From Stenotrophomonas sp. WZN-1 (lineage in GTDB: Bacteria > Pseudomonadota > Gammaproteobacteria > Xanthomonadales > Xanthomonadaceae): a DNA stretch of 64,000 bases. The stretch lies in NCBI RefSeq assembly GCF_002192255.1, contig NZ_CP021768.1, positions 4,110,001 to 4,174,000 on the forward strand. The letters are read 5' to 3'. The stretch's first letter is position 1. Each line of letters starts with the position of its first letter. Positions 60,229-64,000 of this stretch are shown one piece after another. The notes under the pieces were generated by a model, which did no database searches, was not told the origin of the DNA, and saw only the letters and a list, made by a program, of their open reading frames with translations. A program made the translations under genes and the position numbers.

Positions 60229-60806
60229 TGATGAAGACGACCATTCTGTTGAGCACGCTCGCCTTCGCGGCGATGACCTCCCCTGCCTGGGCACAGAGCT
60301 CCGGGCAGACTCCTCCGGCCAGGACCCTGTCGACCGTGGATGCGCAGGAACTGAAGGCGTCCGCTACCGGTCGCTCGTTCGATGTGGGCGGCACGCGCTT
60401 CCAGCTGTCTCCCTCGACCACCGTGAAGCAGGCCAGCGGCGGCCAGTTCACGATCACCCCGCAGGCGGCGGCGACCACCGGCTCGCGAACCAAGCGTTCG
60501 CTGGATAGCGCAGCGGCCGCGCCTGCTGATGCCGGTGCCGGCAAGTTCGCGGCAGCGGTCTCCCGTGACGGAGCGCCGGTGGTGGCGACATCGCGGGTCA
60601 AGGTGTTCTTCACCGATGCAGCATCGGCCCAGCGCGCGGCAACCGCCACCGGTGGCACCGTGGTGAAGGTGTCCAAGGCTTCGGGCCAGGCCATCGTGGA
60701 GTACCCGTCGGTGAACGCGGCGCTGGATGCGACCACCAAGCTGCTGTCCACCGCCGGTATCCGTGCGACCGAGCCGGACGTGGTGCAGTGGGAAGAAACG
60801 AAGTAA
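60228..60806 (+). CDS. Probable external chaperone of the upstream protease
   Basis: 192 residues with a signal peptide (LLSTLAFAAMTSPAWA|QS). The C-terminal domain (VKVFFTDAASAQRAATATGG, TVVKVSKASGQAIVEYPSV, AALDATTKLLSTAGIRATEP) resembles the propeptide-like external chaperone encoded next to the Aeromonas protease ASP, both in order and in the ending that would occupy the active site (DVVQWEETK). It overlaps the protease stop (TGATG), so the pair is translationally coupled. That it folds or inhibits the protease is inferred. Confidence 0.72.
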   Translation: MMKTTILLSTLAFAAMTSPAWAQSSGQTPPARTLSTVDAQELKASATGRSFDVGGTRFQLSPSTTVKQASGGQFTITPQAAATTGSRTKRSLDSAAAAPADAGAGKFAAAVSRDGAPVVATSRVKVFFTDAASAQRAATATGGTVVKVSKASGQAIVEYPSVNAALDATTKLLSTAGIRATEPDVVQWEETK

Positions 60807-60869
60807 GGCGTTGAGTGGTGCCCCTGGCCGGTTGGCTCTCCTGGCCGGCCGGGGGATTGGTGTGTGGGG

Positions 60870-60940
60870 GTGTGCCGACCAACGGTCGGCACCCACCAGC
60901 AGCAGATCCAGACGTGCCAACCAAGGTTGGCACCCACCAG
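60870..60940. repeat. Two SMAG-type palindromes after the chaperone gene
   Basis: A GTGCCGACC/GGTCGGCAC copy and a GTGCCAACC/GGTTGGCAC copy, both with CCACC tails, separate the chaperone gene from the convergent Sco gene. Confidence 0.8.
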
Positions 60941-60942
60941 CG

Positions 60943-61623
60943 TCAGCGGGCGGCGAGTGTGTCGCTGTGCCTTGGGCTGCAGCTGGCCAGCGGACCGTTG
61001 CCGGCGGCCGGGTGGCCGGGCTCGAGCAGCAGGCGCTGCACGTCCGAGAACAGCTTGTCCACGGGCATGCCGTAGGGCGCGAACAGGCGCAGGCGGCCCT
61101 GGCGGTCGAACACGTAGCCACCGGCGATGTGGCTCATGGTGTAGGTATCCGGTACCTGGCCGGGCTCTTTCTCGTAGAACGCCTTGAAGTCGCTGGCCAT
61201 CGCAGCCAGCTGCGCCTCGTTGCCGACCAGCGCGATCGCCTTGGGGTCGAACGCTTCCACATAGGTGCGCGCCACCTCCGGCGTGTCGCGGGCCGGATCG
61301 ACGCTGACGAACACCACCTGCAGCTGATCGGCATCCCTGCCCATCAGGTGCTTCACCTGGCTGAGCTCGACCATCGTGGTCGGGCACACGTCCGGGCAGC
61401 TGGTGAAGCCGAAGAACAGATAGGTCACCTGCCCCTGCAGGTCGTTCGGGCCACGCACGGTGCCGTGGCTGTCGGGCATCGACCAGTGCTGGCCGAGTTC
61501 TTCGCAGGCGATGTCCTTGGAGTAGAAATCCATGCGCGACTGCGCGCTGCAGCCTGCCAGCAGGCCGAGCAGCAGGCCTGCGGCCAGGCGCAGGCCACGA
61601 TGGGGGAACGCAATGCCTTTCAC
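60943..61623 (-). CDS. Sco1/SenC-type copper protein, lipoprotein (GTG start)
   Basis: 226 residues. A lipoprotein signal (RLAAGLLLGLLAGC) precedes a thioredoxin-like domain with the copper-binding pair CPDVCPTT in LFFGFTSCPDVCPTTMVELS and the late His in TMSHIAGGYVFD. Sco proteins deliver copper or reduce cysteines for oxidase assembly. No ATG lies before the signal peptide; the start is the GTG at 61623. It follows cyoD on the same strand, so it is probably expressed with the cytochrome bo oxidase genes, in the place where other genomes carry cyoE. Confidence 0.88.
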   Translation of the reverse strand: MKGIAFPHRGLRLAAGLLLGLLAGCSAQSRMDFYSKDIACEELGQHWSMPDSHGTVRGPNDLQGQVTYLFFGFTSCPDVCPTTMVELSQVKHLMGRDADQLQVVFVSVDPARDTPEVARTYVEAFDPKAIALVGNEAQLAAMASDFKAFYEKEPGQVPDTYTMSHIAGGYVFDRQGRLRLFAPYGMPVDKLFSDVQRLLLEPGHPAAGNGPLASCSPRHSDTLAAR

Positions 61624-61634
61624 GGTTCGCAGGC

Positions 61635-61967
61635 TCAGTTGATCATCATGTGGTAGTGCATGCTCCAGATGATCCAGACCGACAGTGCGACGACGATGAA
61701 CAGGATCACCAGAGTGAACACGAAGCTGGCCAGGTTCCAGCCGCCTTCGGACTTGCGGTCCATGTGCAGGAAATAGACCAGCTGCACCAGGATCTGCGCT
61801 ACCGCGAAGCCGACCAGCAGGAACAGCGTGAGCGGCCGCGACAGCACCGGGTTCATCACCAGCGCGAACGGCACCACGGTCAGCAGCGCGCACAGCACGA
61901 AGCCGATCAGGTAGGACTTGGTGGAGCCGTGCGCATTGCCGGCGCGCGAGGTTTCGACGTGGGCCAT
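61635..61967 (-). CDS. cyoD: Cytochrome bo ubiquinol oxidase subunit IV
   Basis: 110 residues with three helices: SYLIGFVLCALLTVVPFALV, LFLLVGFAVAQILVQLVYFL and LASFVFTLVILFIVVALSVW. The HMD motif in LVYFLHMDRKSEGG and the ending WSMHYHMM are typical of CyoD. It lies between cyoC (two bases upstream) and the Sco gene, on the same strand. Confidence 0.92.
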   Translation of the reverse strand: MAHVETSRAGNAHGSTKSYLIGFVLCALLTVVPFALVMNPVLSRPLTLFLLVGFAVAQILVQLVYFLHMDRKSEGGWNLASFVFTLVILFIVVALSVWIIWSMHYHMMIN

Positions 61968-61968
61968 G

Positions 61969-62604
61969 TCAGAAGGCTCCGATCAGGTAGACGAAGGTGA
62001 AGACGCAGATCCACACCAGGTCCAGGAAGTGCCAGAACAGGCTCAGGCACGACACGCGGGTGATGTTGGTCGGGGTCAGGCCACGGCGGTAGACCTGGTG
62101 CATGACCACCGCCATCCAGATCAGGCCACTGGCCACGTGCAGGCCGTGGGTGGCCACCAGCGCGAAGAACGCCGACAGGTAGGCACTGGTGCTGGGACCG
62201 GCGCCTTCGTGGATCAGGTGCGAGAACTCGTAGATCTCCATGCCAATGAACGAGGCACCGAGCACGAAAGTCACGGCCAGCCAGCGCAGCACCGCCGAGG
62301 TGTCGTGGCGATGCATCGCCAGCACGGCCTGGCCGTAGGTGATGCTGGAGACCAGCAGCAGGAAGGTCTCGGCCATCACGAACGGCAGCGAGAACAGGTC
62401 CTTGCCGGTGGGGCCGCCGGCGTAGGCGGTGCTGAGCACCGCATACGAGGCGAACAGCGAACCGAACAGCACCAGGTCGGACATGAGGTAGACCCACATG
62501 CCGAACACCTTCATGCCGCCCTGTTCGTGGCCATGGTCGTGTTCGTGGTGGTCCTCGTGCGCCAGGGTGTCGCTGGCCAGCTCGGGGCGGGTCAACAGGT
62601 TCAT
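61969..62604 (-). CDS. cyoC: Cytochrome bo ubiquinol oxidase subunit III
   Basis: 211 residues with five helices after a His-rich N-terminus ([17 protein letters not shown]), which is longer in His than usual and could bind metal. Family motifs are present: [50 protein letters not shown] and [20 protein letters not shown]. The start at 62604 overlaps the cyoB stop (ATGA). The longer frame upstream lies inside cyoB and is not coding. Confidence 0.93.
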   Translation of the reverse strand: MNLLTRPELASDTLAHEDHHEHDHGHEQGGMKVFGMWVYLMSDLVLFGSLFASYAVLSTAYAGGPTGKDLFSLPFVMAETFLLLVSSITYGQAVLAMHRHDTSAVLRWLAVTFVLGASFIGMEIYEFSHLIHEGAGPSTSAYLSAFFALVATHGLHVASGLIWMAVVMHQVYRRGLTPTNITRVSCLSLFWHFLDLVWICVFTFVYLIGAF

Positions 62605-64000
62605 GCGCGTACCTCCTTCAACTTGGCCAGGCTGGCCGCTTCGGTGCGCGCCACCTCTTCGGAACTGACGTAGTAGTCCACGTCCTCGTCGTAGGACCGC
62701 ACGATCAGGGTGACGATCATCGCGATGAAGCTGGCCGCAGCCATCCACCAGATGTGCCAGACCAGGGCGAAGCACAGCACCAGGATCCAGATGTTGAGGA
62801 TCAGTGGCACGCCGGTGTTCTTCGGCATGTGGATCGCTGCGTACTTCTTCGGCGGCGGCGGCAGGCCGCGCTTCTTCGCTTCGTGGAAGGCATCCAGCTC
62901 ATCGGCCTTGGGCACCACGGCGAAGTTGTAGAACGGCGGCGGCGACGGCGTGGCCCATTCCAGCGTGCGTGCATTCCACGGGTCGCCGGTCAGGTCCAGG
63001 TTGCGCCTGCGGTCGCGCACGCTCACGTAGATCTGCACCAGCATCAGGATGATGCCCGCGAACACAAACAGTGCACCGATGAAGGCGGCGATCAGGTACG
63101 GCGTCCACGCCGGGTTGTCGTACTGGTTCATGCGGCGGGTCATGCCCATGAAGCCGAGCATGTACAGCGGCATGAAGGCCAGGTAGAAGCCGATCACCCA
63201 GCAGGCGAACGACCACTTGCCCAGACGCTCGTTGAGGGTGAAGCCGAACACCTTCGGGAACCAGTAAGCGAAGCCGGCCAGGTAGCCGAACAGTGCGCCG
63301 CCGATGATGGTGTTGTGGAAGTGCGCGACCAGGAACAGGCTGTTGTGCAGCAGGAAGTCCGCGCCCGGGATGGCCAGCAGCACGCCGGTCATGCCACCGA
63401 TGGTGAAGGTGACCAGGAACGCGATGGTCCACAACATCGGCACGCTGAACTCGACGCGGCCACCGTACATGGTGAACAGCCAGGTAAAGATCTTCACGCC
63501 GGTGGGAATGGCGATGATCATCGTCATGATGCCGAAGAAGGCATTGACGCTGGCACCGGAGCCCATGGTGAAGAAGTGGTGCAGCCAGACGACGAACGAC
63601 AGGATGCCGATCGCCAGCGTGGCGCCGACCATCGACTTGTAGCCGAACAGCTTCTTGCGCGCGAACGTGGCGGTGACTTCGGAGAAGATGCCGAACGCCG
63701 GCAGCACCAGGATGTACACCTCCGGATGGCCCCAGGCCCACACCAGGTTCACGTACATCATCGGGTTGCCACCCAACGTGTTGGTGTAGAAGTTGAAGTC
63801 CAGGTAGCGGTCCAGGGTGAGCGCACCCAGCGCCACGGTCAGGATCGGGAAGGCGGCGATGATGATCACGCTGGTGACCAGCACGGTCCAGGTGAACACC
63901 GGCATCTTCATCAAGGTCATGCCCGGCGCACGCATGCGCAGGATGGTGATGAACAGGTTGACGCCGGTCAGCAACGTGCCGATGCCCGAGGCCTGCAATG
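62601..64000 (-). CDS. cyoB: Cytochrome bo ubiquinol oxidase subunit I, C-terminal part
   Basis: The N-terminus lies beyond the right edge of the window; about 465 residues are visible of a protein usually near 660. The haem-copper oxidase core is clear: [20 protein letters not shown] with the Cu-binding His and Tyr, [20 protein letters not shown] with the His pair, and [20 protein letters not shown] for the haem ligands. It pumps protons while reducing oxygen with ubiquinol. The stop overlaps the cyoC start. The internal Met at 63998 is not the true start. Confidence 0.95.
   Translation of the reverse strand, partial: LQASGIGTLLTGVNLFITILRMRAPGMTLMKMPVFTWTVLVTSVIIIAAFPILTVALGALTLDRYLDFNFYTNTLGGNPMMYVNLVWAWGHPEVYILVLPAFGIFSEVTATFARKKLFGYKSMVGATLAIGILSFVVWLHHFFTMGSGASVNAFFGIMTMIIAIPTGVKIFTWLFTMYGGRVEFSVPMLWTIAFLVTFTIGGMTGVLLAIPGADFLLHNSLFLVAHFHNTIIGGALFGYLAGFAYWFPKVFGFTLNERLGKWSFACWVIGFYLAFMPLYMLGFMGMTRRMNQYDNPAWTPYLIAAFIGALFVFAGIILMLVQIYVSVRDRRRNLDLTGDPWNARTLEWATPSPPPFYNFAVVPKADELDAFHEAKKRGLPPPPKKYAAIHMPKNTGVPLILNIWILVLCFALVWHIWWMAAASFIAMIVTLIVRSYDEDVDYYVSSEEVARTEAASLAKLKEVRA

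Overview
The window is high-GC gammaproteobacterial chromosome, most likely Stenotrophomonas (S. maltophilia complex). The main clue is the very large number of short palindromes that begin or end with GTAG. These fit the SMAG repeat family described from that genus, and they sit in most gaps between genes. The gene content also fits Xanthomonadaceae: an arr-type rifampin ADP-ribosyltransferase, hmgA/hppD beside a MarR regulator, OpgB, LpxO, and many small unrecognised proteins.

Layout. At the left edge is the 3' end of an Mrp-type Na+/H+ antiporter operon (mrpD' to mrpG, 2-1741), followed by a CaCA-type antiporter and two unknown proteins. From 4404 to 12170 lies a catabolic block: tyrosine degradation (hmgA, hppD, with a divergent MarR regulator), a POT-family peptide transporter, and tryptophan 2,3-dioxygenase. 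From 12506 to 16388 is a tightly packed 2-oxoacid dehydrogenase operon (E1alpha, E1beta, E2) with a small double-SH3 protein gene between E1beta and E2. From 16498 to 30601 is a mixed region: VOC protein, WYL regulator with an NAD(P)-binding protein, diguanylate cyclase, DUF808 protein, ABC1/UbiB-like kinase, OpgB, DUF3772-MscS channel, lipocalin and FAD oxidoreductase.

From 30728 to 34257 two PepSY proteins flank a PhoP/PhoQ-like two-component system, with a direct-repeat box in the divergent promoter. The block 34346-41547 is largely core: polyamine synthesis (speA and speE, divergent), LpxO plus a lipopolysaccharide-kinase-like protein, PII protein and UbiK. The stretch from about 41600 to 49300 looks accessory. 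It holds arr, a lipoprotein, a repeat-flanked AraC/MBL-hydrolase/isochorismatase cassette, a DUF998 protein, small unknown genes with a structured leader, and a nuclease-like gene set between decayed duplicated sequence. From 49358 onward the content is core-like again: ComM/YifB, a TonB-dependent receptor, HAD phosphatase, ExoD-like protein, sorbosone dehydrogenase-like lipoprotein, a kexin-like secreted protease with a probable external chaperone, then a Sco protein and cytochrome bo oxidase genes (cyoD, cyoC, cyoB') running off the right edge.

The most notable points are: (1) the SH3-domain cistron inside the 2-oxoacid dehydrogenase operon; (2) GTAG repeat heads that supply the TAG stop codon of at least seven genes; (3) two large composite palindromic elements facing each other between opgB and the MscS gene; (4) a candidate structured RNA leader at 46999-47229; (5) a nuclease-like gene between diverged direct repeats and a paralogue remnant; and (6) a propeptide-less kexin-like protease with its probable chaperone gene. 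All assignments come from reading the sequence; no database search was run.
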